A DNA stretch of 64,000 nucleotides. Source: Trichomonas vaginalis G3. Its lineage: Eukaryota; Parabasalia; Trichomonadida; Trichomonadidae. The stretch lies in assembly GCF_026262505.1 (NCBI RefSeq), contig NC_067208.1, forward strand, positions 4,411,962 through 4,475,961, in the 5' to 3' direction. The notes under the pieces are model-generated. The model searched no databases. It was not told the origin of the DNA and was given only the letters and a program-made list of their open reading frames with translations. Of the stretch, positions 9,858 through 20,888 are shown piece after piece. The number at the start of each line of letters is the position of its first letter. Within the stretch, counting starts at the first letter, position 1. The position numbers and the translations under genes were made by a program.

Positions 9858-10312
9858 TTAAAAATTTATTTACTGAAATTAAAATTCTTCTCAAAGATCT
9901 TCGCATTGTATGGATAATAATTATATAACAAAATGACATTGTAAAAACTGTGGTATTCAATTTTTGCCACTTTTCCTATTTTCAATTAATCAATAGGAAT
10001 AGGATCTGGACATTTTTTCATTGGCTTTTAGAGAAAAATTTATGTAATATTCAGTAATACTAATGAAATTATTAGCATCCTAAATAATAGTTTTGAAAAA
10101 ATCAAAAAAATGTCAATATCAACTCAGATAATAAAGCATATAAGGCATTACAACTGGTATGGATATCTTGTATGCATCAAAACATAAATATGTTCCTGTG
10201 TCTTTAAAGAAATAAATAAGAATTTACAAACAATAACTAAAATTATAAATTATCAAAAGAATAAAACAGTAAATTACATACATGTAAGGCATAGATTAGA
10301 TGAATCCCTGCA
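9858..10312. other. Intergenic region between minus-strand genes
   Basis: AT-rich, no gene seen. It should contain the promoter of the membrane-protein gene and the 3' end of Sec24. Confidence 0.5.
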
Positions 10313-12346
10313 TTACGTCAATACTTGACTGGTAATCCAAGAATTGAAGTTTGGCCTTGCAGAAGTTTCGATCATTAGTGAATCTATGTATTCTTTGGAT
10401 GTTTCATATGATAAAACAATGATTCTCAAATATTTTCCTGTCAATTGGCGAATATTTGTAACGAAATCAACCAAATTTCCTTTTGGTTCATTGTTTTCAT
10501 CAACGAGGTTACGAAATTCTTCTTCAAGAAGTGGATTCGTGCACCATAATAAAATATTATTATAACATCCAAGGGCAAAGATTCCAGAAGCAATGTTTTC
10601 GATCCTTAGAGCTAAAGTTTTCTTGTTTTCTATGTCATACAGCATAGGATATGCGTAAAGAATCGTTTCAGAAACAGATGTCATTCTCAGATTCAAAATT
10701 GCGGCCATTTTGTAGTCAATATTCGGCAAAATGCTCTCAGTGAATATTCTATTCTTCAATATTCCGAATATAATATGATGTAAAGATTTGAATTTCGAAT
10801 TTCTGTTCACAATTTCCCAGAAAGCTTGATTCATGCCTTCCATACTATCTCTTGATCCAGCAGAGAGAATATTTAATGTAGCAGACTTAACTAAAAACGT
10901 TCCTAAGGCTGCTTCGTCGAATCCTGATTGTAACACTGAAATTTCCGAAGTCACCGGAATTTCGAAGTTGAAGACCCTTAATATTCGCTTCCCCGTGGAT
11001 GATGTAAACAAAAGTGCCGCCTGAAATTTCGCATTATTGATCGGCTTTTTTACGGTCAATCCGAAAGTCAAACTTGCGTTAGATGGCAATACAGCGATAC
11101 TTATTCCATCTTTGAAGTTCGTCATATTTCCAAATATCTTTGTTTGTTGGATTCCATCTGATTCTCTTAATCTCATGCTTGCATTCCATAAATAGCGGCT
11201 TGTTATAGATACAAATAGGTCACTGTGAAGTTGGAGTGGATCAAATTCTTTGTAGTATCTGCATAATCCGCCAGTTAAGCCACAAGCAAGTCCAGAGACA
11301 GCTACTTCGGCATGTGACTTCGAACAAATAAATAGATGCAATGAAATACCTCTTTTCGACATTAAAAGTGCTAAATCCATGTATTTCTTACATTGATTGT
11401 TTTTTGGAATATGTAAGAGCTGGATTTCACTGTCTTCTGTCGTATGGCCTTGTACCCTCGATGCTACAGCATATGGACCAATAGAAGGAGTTGTGCATGT
11501 TCCTGCAATGATAATTCCGCCATAAATTCTTAAAGCGGAACAGGCGATTGCGTATGCACTGCCTAGACAATTTCCTTGACCATGACTATGCTTTTTGAGT
11601 AGTAAATCTAATAATTTGTTAAATTCTTTTCTGCAATCGCGAAGAGTAACGATATAATTCGGAGAAACAACAAAATCTTCTGGATCTATCACAACCACTT
11701 CTTTACAGGCTTTGATATCATAAATTGAGGCGAATTTTGTGATGGTCATGACGCAAACATTTGTTTTGTCTGATAACTGTTCAACTGATGATTTGACTGA
11801 TCGTATAAATTGAGCTGTGAAGCCCGAATCAACTGCCTGACTTGATAAATCGATAATAAAAACAAAAGAAGGCATTACAAATGCTTTTTGTACGTAATCT
11901 TGAGGTGCAACAACATCATAAACCATGTTTCCAGTTAGCATTTGCGGAATTTCTGGCATATTTTCTGGAAAATTTGTTTTTGCACCGCATAGACCACAAA
12001 TCCATTGCTTTTTTCTTTCATCGACTTTACAGAAACATGAGATATATGCTTGGCATTTATTGCAACGAGGAATTGTTGAATTTGATAAATCGACCCTTGG
12101 CAATTTTCCGACTGTCCCTGGTTCTACGACGATTCCATATGGCAGTTTAGATAGTGCTTCCAATTCTGGTGAATTTGGTATTGCAGGTGTTAATGTTCTA
12201 AAATAAGTTGGGAAATTCTGGCAAGTGTTACCAATAAAGTTGTCATTTCCCCATGGAAATATCGTATTTAGGGATCTTGGCGATGAAATGTTCGGAATTA
12301 TTGATATGAGCGGAGAACTATCCGATGGTTGAATATACCTCCGCAT
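10313..12346 (-). CDS. SEC24: COPII coat subunit Sec24
   Basis: A 677-aa Sec23/Sec24-family protein. Sec24 pairs with Sec23, selects cargo and forms the inner COPII coat on vesicles leaving the endoplasmic reticulum. The zinc finger lies at about residues 94-122: IPRCNKCQAY, then WICGLCGAKTNFP. It is followed by the trunk domain (FVMPSFVFIIDLSSQAVDSGF and onward), a beta-sandwich, a helical domain and a C-terminal gelsolin-like region (residues about 580-670). The sequence before the finger, GIVVEPGTVGKLP, matches Sec24 better than Sec23. The Pro-rich N-terminal extension of animal and yeast Sec24 is reduced to about 80 residues. A TCATTTA sequence matching the trichomonad initiator consensus lies about 10 nt before the ATG. 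Confidence 0.9.
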   Translation of the reverse strand: MRRYIQPSDSSPLISIIPNISSPRSLNTIFPWGNDNFIGNTCQNFPTYFRTLTPAIPNSPELEALSKLPYGIVVEPGTVGKLPRVDLSNSTIPRCNKCQAYISCFCKVDERKKQWICGLCGAKTNFPENMPEIPQMLTGNMVYDVVAPQDYVQKAFVMPSFVFIIDLSSQAVDSGFTAQFIRSVKSSVEQLSDKTNVCVMTITKFASIYDIKACKEVVVIDPEDFVVSPNYIVTLRDCRKEFNKLLDLLLKKHSHGQGNCLGSAYAIACSALRIYGGIIIAGTCTTPSIGPYAVASRVQGHTTEDSEIQLLHIPKNNQCKKYMDLALLMSKRGISLHLFICSKSHAEVAVSGLACGLTGGLCRYYKEFDPLQLHSDLFVSITSRYLWNASMRLRESDGIQQTKIFGNMTNFKDGISIAVLPSNASLTFGLTVKKPINNAKFQAALLFTSSTGKRILRVFNFEIPVTSEISVLQSGFDEAALGTFLVKSATLNILSAGSRDSMEGMNQAFWEIVNRNSKFKSLHHIIFGILKNRIFTESILPNIDYKMAAILNLRMTSVSETILYAYPMLYDIENKKTLALRIENIASGIFALGCYNNILLWCTNPLLEEEFRNLVDENNEPKGNLVDFVTNIRQLTGKYLRIIVLSYETSKEYIDSLMIETSARPNFNSWITSQVLT

Positions 12347-12716
12347 CCCTAAATGAAATTTGCTTCGAAATAAAACAAAACACTTCCAGCTTAGAATAAA
12401 ATATCATAATCGTTTTTCGGTTTCTGATCACAGAATCGGAAATGAAATGATCAAACAATTATTGGCCAACGAGAATTACCAATGTATATGGTCTATAATA
12501 CTTATAGAGTAGCTTAAAGTATATCTTACACTTCATATAAAGTAATAAAATTCTTCATATTGTTTATTTAATAATTACTTTATATATATTAAAGATGTTA
12601 CGAAGACTTTGCGGATATTTATTCTACAATAAATTAGATTCTTATTTTTATATTTTTTATGATTTATTTTTGATAGTTTTTGTTCAGAAATTTTATATAT
12701 TAGTATTCTTGATTAT
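12347..12716. other. Intergenic region upstream of Sec24
   Basis: AT-rich; contains the TCATTTA initiator-like site close to the Sec24 ATG. No gene seen. Confidence 0.5.
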
Positions 12717-12740
12717 TTGGTTGGCGCAAGCGCCAACCAA
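12717..12740. repeat. Perfect hairpin, 11-bp arms
   Basis: TTGGTTGGCGC, a two-base AA loop, then GCGCCAACCAA. The arms are GC-rich against AT-rich surroundings. Confidence 0.85.
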
Positions 12741-12775
12741 CTAGTGAATATTTTCAATTTTTCAAAAAATTATTT

Positions 12776-12837
12776 AATTTGGCCGAAGGTGGCGTGCTTG
12801 CCCCAAGGGCAAGCGAAGCCACCTGAGGCCCCAAATT
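12776..12837. repeat. Long GC-rich nested hairpin
   Basis: The outer arms AATTTGG and CCAAATT enclose GGTGGC/GCCACC, which in turn enclose GCTTGCCC, a CAA loop and GGGCAAGC. Small internal bulges separate the three stem segments. The symmetric nested pairing suggests a folded RNA, a cruciform or a small palindromic element. It stands only 36 bp from the hairpin at 12717-12740. Confidence 0.8.
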
Positions 12838-13014
12838 ATATTTGATCAAATATATATCTTCACACTGCAGATATATAAATCACATGATATGCTTGTTTTT
12901 TTTTAATCTCTTTTAGATTTTGAAACAGTGAAACGATAGAGTATGATCAGTGTATGCTATATTTACATTTATTCATAAAAATATCAATTCTATCAGAGAG
13001 AAAAAAATAATTAA

Positions 13015-13781
13015 GGGTGGCGGAAAGTGATGTGACCGAATAACAAAAAGTTAAAATAACTAAATAAATATTTGAAATTCTTTTGTTATTGTAACATAAC
13101 TAAATAGTGTATCTAAATAAGTATTTACTACAAAGTTTGTGTAGTCTGAGATCTCTATCTGGTAGAGAAATAATGAATGAAAAAATTGAATTTTCAACTG
13201 TATCTAGTCTCTGGTTTTTGAATTAATATCAAAAATACTTAATGCATGCAATATAGGTACATAGATCTATCTTTTCTATTGAACAAAACACGTATCTATT
13301 AAATTCGGCTAAGATGCAATAAGTGATGAGATTTGGAACTACTTATAAAATTTGCACAAAATCAATGTATGAGAATAAACGACATATATATACCAATTAC
13401 ATCCGATACTTTTCTTTTCAGTTTGCACCCATTCAGAGTTTAATTAGATTTGTATCTAGTCTTTCAATATAAGATAAGGAGTCTTTCTTCATATTTAAAT
13501 ATATATAAGATGTTGTTTTCTATGTTTTCTATTGAGCATATTTTGTGCTTAAAGCTCTAATCATGAGATATTTAAATTTTTTTACTCCTATCAAACGCGA
13601 AATTCAAATATTTATCATAGGATGGAAAACCAAAAGCTTGCATATATGATAATGAAATTATGGCATACATATACTTCTACAAATGAGATTTGTAGCTATA
13701 TAATTTTTACCGAAAGATATTAAATATATGACGAGATAATAGCATTTTATTTTTGTTCATTCACTTCACTTTCCGCCACCC
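13015..13781. mobile_element. TTAA-flanked MITE with GGGTGGCGGAAAGTGA ends
   Basis: TTAA at 13011-13014 and 13782-13785 flank perfect 16-bp inverted ends, GGGTGGCGGAAAGTGA and its complement, which continue imperfectly for about 15 bp more. The 767-bp interior has no credible gene. The TTAA duplication and GGG-beginning ends match the element at 4654-5692, so both may be mobilised by the same Kolobok-like or piggyBac-like transposase elsewhere in the genome. Confidence 0.85.
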
Positions 13782-13826
13782 TTAAGTGCAAAAAATTGAA
13801 TAGTTGTAAACTAAGGCAGTTAGCCC

Positions 13827-14790
13827 TTAAGGGTCCACTGTAAAAATTGAAAGTCTCTCAAAATTGAGAGGCGATTTGCAAATAATCGTTATCGTCTTTT
13901 ATCGAAAATCCACTTTTCCTAGTGTTCTGATTAATATTTTGTGAATGTAACAATGAAGTATATGTTTTAGTAAGATGATAATATATTCTATCACTTCAAA
14001 TCACATAAAAATTGCAAAATCAGCGAGTTTTATAAGAGCATGATTTTTTCGAATTTTTTCGCTTTAATGCCATTACATCCTAATATTGTGATACATGTAG
14101 TTTATATTTATTGAGGCTAATGCCGGAATATCGTGCATTTTATAAAAAATTCAAAGAATTGACAATTGGATAGCACAAATTTAATTCTCTAGACAAAGTA
14201 TTATTGTTTATATATTCAAAGCATTATCCTTAGTTTTGAAATGTTGGCAAAAAATTTTCGTGTTATTTTTTGTGTTTCAGCATAAAATATGTATTGACTT
14301 ATGAAAGATAAGCATTTTATTCATTATCATAAAGATATACCATAACAAATTGATAAAATTTTAAAAAATGTGTTTTTTAGTGGGTATTATTCTGGCCAAT
14401 GCCCATTTTTAAACGATTTAATATTGACCATATCAATAGCCGACTCAATGTAAAAATTTAGATATTATTTTTTTCATTATTCAAACTTTGATAAATTTTA
14501 GTATAATGAATGATTTTGTTTCGTGTATGATACAGAAATGAAAAGCTTAATTAATATCATTTTGCATTTTTTCAAGAATGTTAGAGTACATCTACATTAA
14601 AAAATCGAATTCGAATTGCGATACTGCATCAAATTGTTGCACATCTGATAAGGATCTCAAAAGAGTAAAGTTAATTTTTTGTGTTTAAGAATTAAGCTAA
14701 CTGGGATATTTATTCACGGAATATCTGGAAATGAGTTCATAAATTCCAAAGGAATAATATAGTCAAAAAAATTATTAGTCAAAAATTTTA
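13827..14790. other. Intergenic region with a solo TTAA-GGG terminus
   Basis: TTAAGGGTCCACTG at 13827-13840 resembles the left terminus of the TTAA elements, but I found no partner end. A CTCTCAA/TTGAGAG palindrome follows at about 13855-13871. The rest is AT-rich with no gene. Confidence 0.45.
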
Positions 14791-15663
14791 ATGTTAAAAC
14801 GAACGCCTCCAAAAGATTCCCTTACTAAAGCATGCGAAGAAGGAAATCTCGAACGGATTAAATCTCTTATAGAAAGTGGTAACTATATAGTAAAATCTTT
14901 AGATTTACCACTCATTTCTGCATCACAACAAGGTCATCTTGAAGTTGTTAATTATCTTATCTCTGTTGGAGCTAATAAAGATGCAAAGAATAAAGATGGA
15001 TGTACTCCACTCATTTTTGCATCACAACAAGGTCATCTTGAAGTTGTTAATTATCTTATCTCTATTGGAGCTGATATAGAAGCAAAGGATGTTGTTGGAT
15101 ATACTCCACTCATTTGGGCATCAAAAACAGGTCATCTTGAAGTTGTTGAATATCTTATCTCTGCTGGAGCTGATAAAGAAGGAAATAATAATGGTGGAAT
15201 TACTCCACTCATTTGTGCATCACTTAATGGTCGTCTTGAAGTTGTTAAATATCTTATCTCTGTTGGAGCTGATAAAGAAGCAAAGAATAAACTATTTGGA
15301 TATACTCCACTCATTCGTGCATCAGCAAATGGTAAACTTGAAGTTGTTAAATATCTTATCTCTGTTGGAGCTAATAAAGAAGGAAAGGATAATGCTGGAT
15401 GTACTCCACTTATTTGGGCATCACAACAAGGTCATCTTGAAGTTGTTAATTATCTTATCTCTGTTGGAGCTAATAAAGAAGGAAAGGATAATGCTGGATG
15501 TACTCCACTTATTTGGGCATCAAAAAAAGGTCATCTTGAAGTTGTTGAATATCTTATCTCTGTTGGAGCTGATAAAGAAGCAAAGGATAAAAATGGAAAG
15601 ACTGTTCTTGATGTTGCAAAAAGTTCTGTGAAAGAGTACTTTTTTGAAGACAAAACAGAATAG
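14791..15663 (+). CDS. Ankyrin-repeat protein with homogenised repeats
   Basis: A 290-aa protein made almost wholly of ankyrin repeats: a capping repeat at about residues 8-35, then about seven 33-residue units from residue 45. The units carry the core pattern G-TPLI-A-S-GHLEVV-YLIS-GA-K. The last residues (GKTVLDVAKSSVKEYF) form a C-terminal cap. Ankyrin stacks bind other proteins; the partner is unknown, and no enzymatic domain, signal peptide or membrane segment is present. At DNA level the 99-bp units are nearly identical over long stretches, which points to recent duplication or gene conversion. Trichomonads carry hundreds of such genes. The ATG at 14791 is the first in frame. Confidence 0.88.
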   Translation: MLKRTPPKDSLTKACEEGNLERIKSLIESGNYIVKSLDLPLISASQQGHLEVVNYLISVGANKDAKNKDGCTPLIFASQQGHLEVVNYLISIGADIEAKDVVGYTPLIWASKTGHLEVVEYLISAGADKEGNNNGGITPLICASLNGRLEVVKYLISVGADKEAKNKLFGYTPLIRASANGKLEVVKYLISVGANKEGKDNAGCTPLIWASQQGHLEVVNYLISVGANKEGKDNAGCTPLIWASKKGHLEVVEYLISVGADKEAKDKNGKTVLDVAKSSVKEYFFEDKTE

Positions 15664-16645
15664 AGAATAATTATAGACGGTGATAATATCTGTTGAAGTT
15701 CAATTCTTTGTCTTAAAAATAAACAATATCCATTTGAGATTTGTGTTAAGGCTCTAGTCCCACATGATTGTTGTATATAGTTAGAATGAGTGGATAATGT
15801 GGAGTAAAAATATACCATTAGATTGTTTATACATCCACCATGTAAGAAATTTAAATAATATCTGATTTCGAAATTTTCGAATTTAACTATATTATAGTTT
15901 GAAAGATGATATATGTTAACTTTTCTATTTGATATATGGCAAATAAAGATTTTTTGATAATTGATAATTTGAATTTTATAATTATAGATTTTGAAGCATA
16001 ATGATATCATAAATGAATAAACATGTGGTTAATTATAACATTTTTATATGATTGGATTAGCTTCTTACCATGGGATTAAGTTATTGAAAGTTAATTAATG
16101 TCACTTTTATAAAAATCAAGTTTAAGGTTTAAATTTTAGTTATAAAATCGATTTGATTCAACATGTTGGAAAGGAATTTATTGGTCATTTCTTTTGGAAA
16201 TTAATAAATTATAACTTATACTATTACGTCATAAAATTTGTTCAAATTTTTATAATGCTTAAGGGTGCCCTAAAGTAATGAAATTGTTGTTCAAAAACAT
16301 TTCAGCTCTATCGTCAAAATTTCTCTCAATTTGGAAAAAATAACAAAAATTACAATCTCGCAAACCTAATTCCTCAATATACCTTTCACAGCTGGGTATA
16401 CTGATAGTGTCGATAAAAACTATATAATTTTCCTAACAAAGTGACAGAGCGGAACTAAAAGTTTTTTCTTAGATATTGAGAATATGCTTTTGAAAAATTG
16501 AATACTGACTTGTTTATTTATGGATTAGATCAAATTATATTACTTATTATTATATTTTTGTTGGAATGTATTTGAATGCTATTAGAAAAAAAGTTGTAAA
16601 TATATTAATAATAGCGCATTTTAATACAAACAAAAAAAAAATAAA
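15664..16645. other. Intergenic region between convergent genes
   Basis: No gene seen. It contains a GTCACTTTT at 16100-16108 and a solo TTAAGGGTGCCC at 16259-16270 that looks like a TTAA-element terminus without a partner. Confidence 0.5.
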
Positions 16646-19600
16646 CTAATTTTTATCTATCAGAGTTACCATACTTGATAACTGCAATAGAACCTTTTGG
16701 TGAGGTGAATCCAAAGGATTCGAAAAACCTCTAACCAAAAAATCTGATAAAATTGCTGTCCATCTCACTAAAGCAGGGCAGCTACTGTGATGAAGTATCA
16801 CAGGATGTCTAATAGGGCCTGTTTCCAATGCATCTGATTTCTTCCTTACGTCAACAAAATACAATGAATCAGATAAAGGAAAAACAACAACATGGTGATC
16901 ATTAAACTGGGAAACGATCGTTGCCGTGTTCCATGGTATATCGATATTTTCATTCCATACTACCAAAGAGTTGTCATTTCCTACGTGTTTCTTCTTTTGA
17001 ATTTGTTGAGAGTCTCCTTGTTTAGTTGGCATCATTGTAGAGACATGGAACATTGTTTCAAGTCTTTTATCAGTGAAATACAGTGATTGGACGCCGTTTC
17101 TGTTCTCAATTGTGTCTAATTTTCCACAATAAGATTTGAAATTCTTCAAAAATATAATTTGGCCCATTTCTGATAAGAATTTCTGATACTGTTCAGTAGT
17201 ATCTTTGTTTTCCATTGCTAAGATGTCACTTTGTAAAATTTTGCCTTTTTTGACATAAATTATGCCAATTTTACATGTCAGTTTTTGTAAAGTTTCGAAA
17301 AGTGCTCTTGATTCTCTTTCCAAGGCTTTATTTTGTGCTCTAATGGTAAACTTCGTATCAATGATTCCACCAAATATCGAGCCAATGTTCTGTTGTGGAA
17401 TCCATTGCTTGGATTCCGGAATTGTCGTTATTTCAGCTGATGAAGAAGGAGGAATCGCTCCTTGGACTTCAGGGAACTTTATTTGTGGGAAAGATGTTGT
17501 AGGGATGTAAGAGGAGTTCATAGATTTCGGAGGAATCGATGGTTGATATCCTGCAAAATTGGAAATGAACTTGTCGAAGTTAGGAATGGTCAGGCGTGAG
17601 AAATCATGAGTTTTTACCTCTGTTTCCGTGCTGTTTTCGGATTCTTTGGCATCATCAAAGTGTAATTTATAAGATGAAGCAGAAATTGCATGTTTCGTGG
17701 AAACAGAAAATGTATCATCGTTGTTTTTCTCACAAAGAGCAAATTTGTCTTCGAAAATTTCGTATTGTGGATTCTTATGATTTGGAAATCCACTTTTTTC
17801 ACAATCTGTGTACTTTGAGAGAACAGTATCTCTTATTATCATCACAATATCATTATTCACGAAGTTTGGAGCCTCTTTTTCGAAGATTTCATATAAATTT
17901 ATCGATTTTATTATGATATCTACGCAAAGAGAGGACAAATACTCAGAAAAGGAGGTCAATTGTGATATCTTGAGGATCTTAATGAGTAATTTGATGGCGT
18001 TCTCCAAAAAATCCGGGAATGGTTTTTCAATATTTGTCTGATCTGAAAGAATCATGTGCAAAAACGCCCAATAAGCATCAGGAGCACCCGTAAATTGGTC
18101 GAAAAGTGTGTTACAATTGACGTATTTCGCTAATTCGACGTCATTTATGCATAAATAATGGACAAGAACCTGTTCTTGGACCAGATTCATGTTTTTGTTG
18201 ACCAAACAAAAGTCATCCAAATAGGAAATCGGTTTAAAACGGTCAGGACTGTTCTCATTCAACAAAATTGAGTAAATGGAGGTCATTAAAGCACAAATAG
18301 AGATGGCTTGTTGATGGTTGACTGTTACATTCTTGATTCTTTCAAGATTTATGACAATCAAATTTATAATTTCTTTTGATTTCAATTTTGTTTCAAGAAG
18401 ACTTAAGTTTTCGGAGATGTACAGCAGCAAATCAATATCTGTAAGATCTCTTGATAATTTCTGAATCATTCTTTTAACAAATTTGTCCCAATGTGAGTCT
18501 AATAATTTGGTATTCGCTCTGAAAAGGGAATAAGCGAAGCTAACGTCGATTTCATTAATATCCAAAATTGGTAGGATCTTGTCGTACACTAATTGCATTG
18601 AAAATTCAAATTCATAAGGAATATTGTAAATTATTTCAGTTAAAGCGTTCACAACATACTTTAAATAAGTTACATCCTTATTGACAATTGCATGGTCCAA
18701 TATGTCATTGAATAACTTGAGTTTTTGTTCAGAATTCCAGTTTAATCTTAAAGAAGAAGGAATAAAGAACTTTGTAGAGTATCCAGACCATTGGAATGCT
18801 GTAGTAAGGAATATTGTTGGATCTGTTTCCATTAAACTCAATTTTTCCAAGAAAATTGGAGATAATTTTCGATCTCGAGCTTTTTGACTTGTAGAGCCAT
18901 AAGTCTTTGAGAAAGCTATTAGTTTAGACAGATCTATTGATAACAGTTCAGGAAACATGTGCATTGTCAGTAATTGAGCTAAAATTATTTTGAAATCTTC
19001 TTGAAGAAATTCTGAGTTCCAAAATTCTGAAATTACTTTTTCTGAGACCAGTTTTGAATCGACCAAACAGTAAAAAAGAATCAACTGCGTTTGTGTAGTT
19101 TTTAATTGCAAAATCTGGGGAATTGCGAGCAGAAGAAGCTCCTCCTTCTTACTGTAGTTGGCAATGATCTGATTGCACATGCAATGAACAACAACTACGG
19201 TTTTAATTGGTCGCATAATGTCACTTTTCGGAATTCTTGAATTTATAAGTCTTATAAGCAACATCAGGATCGTAGCAATGTATTCTATCGGAAGAGCGTT
19301 GATGATGTTAAGTAAAATTGTATTGACCGAAGAATCGTAGTTACAAACGTAAGCCGCGGGTATAAAGCGCTCCATTCCTTGTAGTTCTGTGAATTGCTGG
19401 TTCGAACAGATCAAATTTGATTGAAAATACGATCCTAAAATTTTTAGGAGTTGATCTGGGGCCAAATCCATTGAAAACTTGATCAATCCCATCAGCACGT
19501 ACTTGTTTTCAGTAAGAAATGGTTTAAATTGATGCTGTACTTCCATTAATTCGAAAATAAATTTTCCTATGTAAGCATTGGCTTGAAGCAAGTAAGACTG

Positions 19601-20176
19601 GTTCCATTTGTCATTATGTTTCATGTCATCACCTTTTATGCTATCTGTTTCGTATAAAAAGAAGCGATTGAAGACATTTTCGAATAAAAAATTCCAAAAG
19701 TATGCTAAATTGTAGTTTGTCATGTATAGCATCACTCCAAATAGTCTCTCTACATATAATAATGTCCTAGAATAATCGATATTATCGGAAATGAACATGA
19801 AATTCGATAGTATTTGATAACTCTCTGGTCTCTTCATCGATTCATAGAAAAATGGAAGCATTTTACAACAGATAGCAAATGAATCTCTACGGAAATTTGA
19901 TTCTTCTAAGTCTGTATATAATCTAATGAAATTTAGTAAATGAGTCTGTGTTTCATCATCCATTTCTGGTAATTCGTATTCATGAATTATCTTAACAAAA
20001 TATTCTAAAAGAAGACTCGATTTTTCTGGCTTAGTAATGATTGTTTTAAAAGAGGATTGCGAATCTATGACTGAAACAAGGTTTTTAAAGCTTTCTTTTG
20101 CTGAATCCATATTATTATTGTTGATTGCTTGACTAAGATCAATAAATGCCCTCCCAATCACTTCTCTAGGGAGCAT
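16646..20176 (-). CDS. Large Rap/RalGAP-domain (tuberin-type) GTPase-activating protein
   Basis: A 1176-aa protein. Residues 1 to about 900 form a helical solenoid, as in RalGAP-alpha and tuberin. Residues about 960-1165 form the Rap/Ran-GAP domain: KIGIIYVKKGKILQSDIL, a FLSEMGQIIFL segment, MFHVSTMMPT, then KKKHVGNDNSLVVWNE and IVSQFNDHHVVVFPL. The GND segment at about residue 1065 holds the conserved Asn that serves as the catalytic thumb in this family, and it is intact. The target is probably a Rap, Ral or Rheb-type small GTPase. A GTCACTTTTT initiator-like sequence sits about 30-40 bp before the ATG. It is transcribed divergently from the Furry-like gene, 712 bp away. Confidence 0.85.
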   Translation of the reverse strand: MLPREVIGRAFIDLSQAINNNNMDSAKESFKNLVSVIDSQSSFKTIITKPEKSSLLLEYFVKIIHEYELPEMDDETQTHLLNFIRLYTDLEESNFRRDSFAICCKMLPFFYESMKRPESYQILSNFMFISDNIDYSRTLLYVERLFGVMLYMTNYNLAYFWNFLFENVFNRFFLYETDSIKGDDMKHNDKWNQSYLLQANAYIGKFIFELMEVQHQFKPFLTENKYVLMGLIKFSMDLAPDQLLKILGSYFQSNLICSNQQFTELQGMERFIPAAYVCNYDSSVNTILLNIINALPIEYIATILMLLIRLINSRIPKSDIMRPIKTVVVVHCMCNQIIANYSKKEELLLLAIPQILQLKTTQTQLILFYCLVDSKLVSEKVISEFWNSEFLQEDFKIILAQLLTMHMFPELLSIDLSKLIAFSKTYGSTSQKARDRKLSPIFLEKLSLMETDPTIFLTTAFQWSGYSTKFFIPSSLRLNWNSEQKLKLFNDILDHAIVNKDVTYLKYVVNALTEIIYNIPYEFEFSMQLVYDKILPILDINEIDVSFAYSLFRANTKLLDSHWDKFVKRMIQKLSRDLTDIDLLLYISENLSLLETKLKSKEIINLIVINLERIKNVTVNHQQAISICALMTSIYSILLNENSPDRFKPISYLDDFCLVNKNMNLVQEQVLVHYLCINDVELAKYVNCNTLFDQFTGAPDAYWAFLHMILSDQTNIEKPFPDFLENAIKLLIKILKISQLTSFSEYLSSLCVDIIIKSINLYEIFEKEAPNFVNNDIVMIIRDTVLSKYTDCEKSGFPNHKNPQYEIFEDKFALCEKNNDDTFSVSTKHAISASSYKLHFDDAKESENSTETEVKTHDFSRLTIPNFDKFISNFAGYQPSIPPKSMNSSYIPTTSFPQIKFPEVQGAIPPSSSAEITTIPESKQWIPQQNIGSIFGGIIDTKFTIRAQNKALERESRALFETLQKLTCKIGIIYVKKGKILQSDILAMENKDTTEQYQKFLSEMGQIIFLKNFKSYCGKLDTIENRNGVQSLYFTDKRLETMFHVSTMMPTKQGDSQQIQKKKHVGNDNSLVVWNENIDIPWNTATIVSQFNDHHVVVFPLSDSLYFVDVRKKSDALETGPIRHPVILHHSSCPALVRWTAILSDFLVRGFSNPLDSPHQKVLLQLSSMVTLIDKN

Positions 20177-20888
20177 TTCAGAATAAAAAAAATAATTAAT
20201 CTTAAAAAGTGACGAGTATGATTGATGTTACTTTTATTGATTCCTAAATGTTCATTCAATTCATAATATGAGGTTTATTGAGCCATGTATGGAGAACTCT
20301 TGAAGTTCTTAACTATGGTATGTTATTCGCCATTTATTACTTATGATTAGCGATATCATCCTTGAAATTTGTTCAAATTTCATCAATATGAGAGATGCAC
20401 AATATACGCATGATCTGTCGCTTTCTCATTGCTAGCGAAGGTTACAAAGTTTTCATTTTGAGTCACATATTCTCTAATTTTATTAAATTAATGTATTTAT
20501 ATGTAAAATTCTATTTACCATTCAACATCCATTAATTGTGTGTCAACTCAAATTCCTCAGTCTAATATTGGTTCATTGAATCCTAAAATTCAACAAGGAA
20601 AATAAGAACACAGTAATTTAATATCCTGAAACATTTTGAAAGTGTCTGTTTTCTTCTAAACAATTATAATTTACTAAATTTGAAATTTGAATGCAAATTG
20701 TAATCCAGATTATTTATTTACTCTCGTTATCATTTTTATCATTATAACTTTTATATCTCCTGTAATATCAGAATGACATCTTCGATCATAATATAATTTC
20801 TCAAATTATCAAAAATCACAACATATAAGAATGGACCTCAATATTATCATATAGTAGACTTGCTATCTTTCATTCTTTTTAGCAAGAA
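20177..20888. promoter_or_regulatory. Divergent intergenic region between two giant genes
   Basis: This 712-bp region must hold both promoters. On the minus strand GTCACTTTTT (complement at 20204-20213) reads towards the GAP gene and matches the trichomonad initiator pattern TCAYWYW. No comparable match was seen close to the Furry-like ATG. No other gene seen. Confidence 0.5.

Noticed and set aside
15089-15631. A 180-codon Leu/Ile-rich plus-strand frame inside the ankyrin gene
   Set aside because: It is the shifted frame of the 99-bp repeats. Repetition keeps stops out; it is not a second gene.
19390-19410. tRNA B-box-like GGTTCGAA inside the GAP gene
   Set aside because: No matching A box, acceptor stem or cloverleaf surrounds it and it lies in a well-supported coding region. 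No tRNA gene was found in the window.
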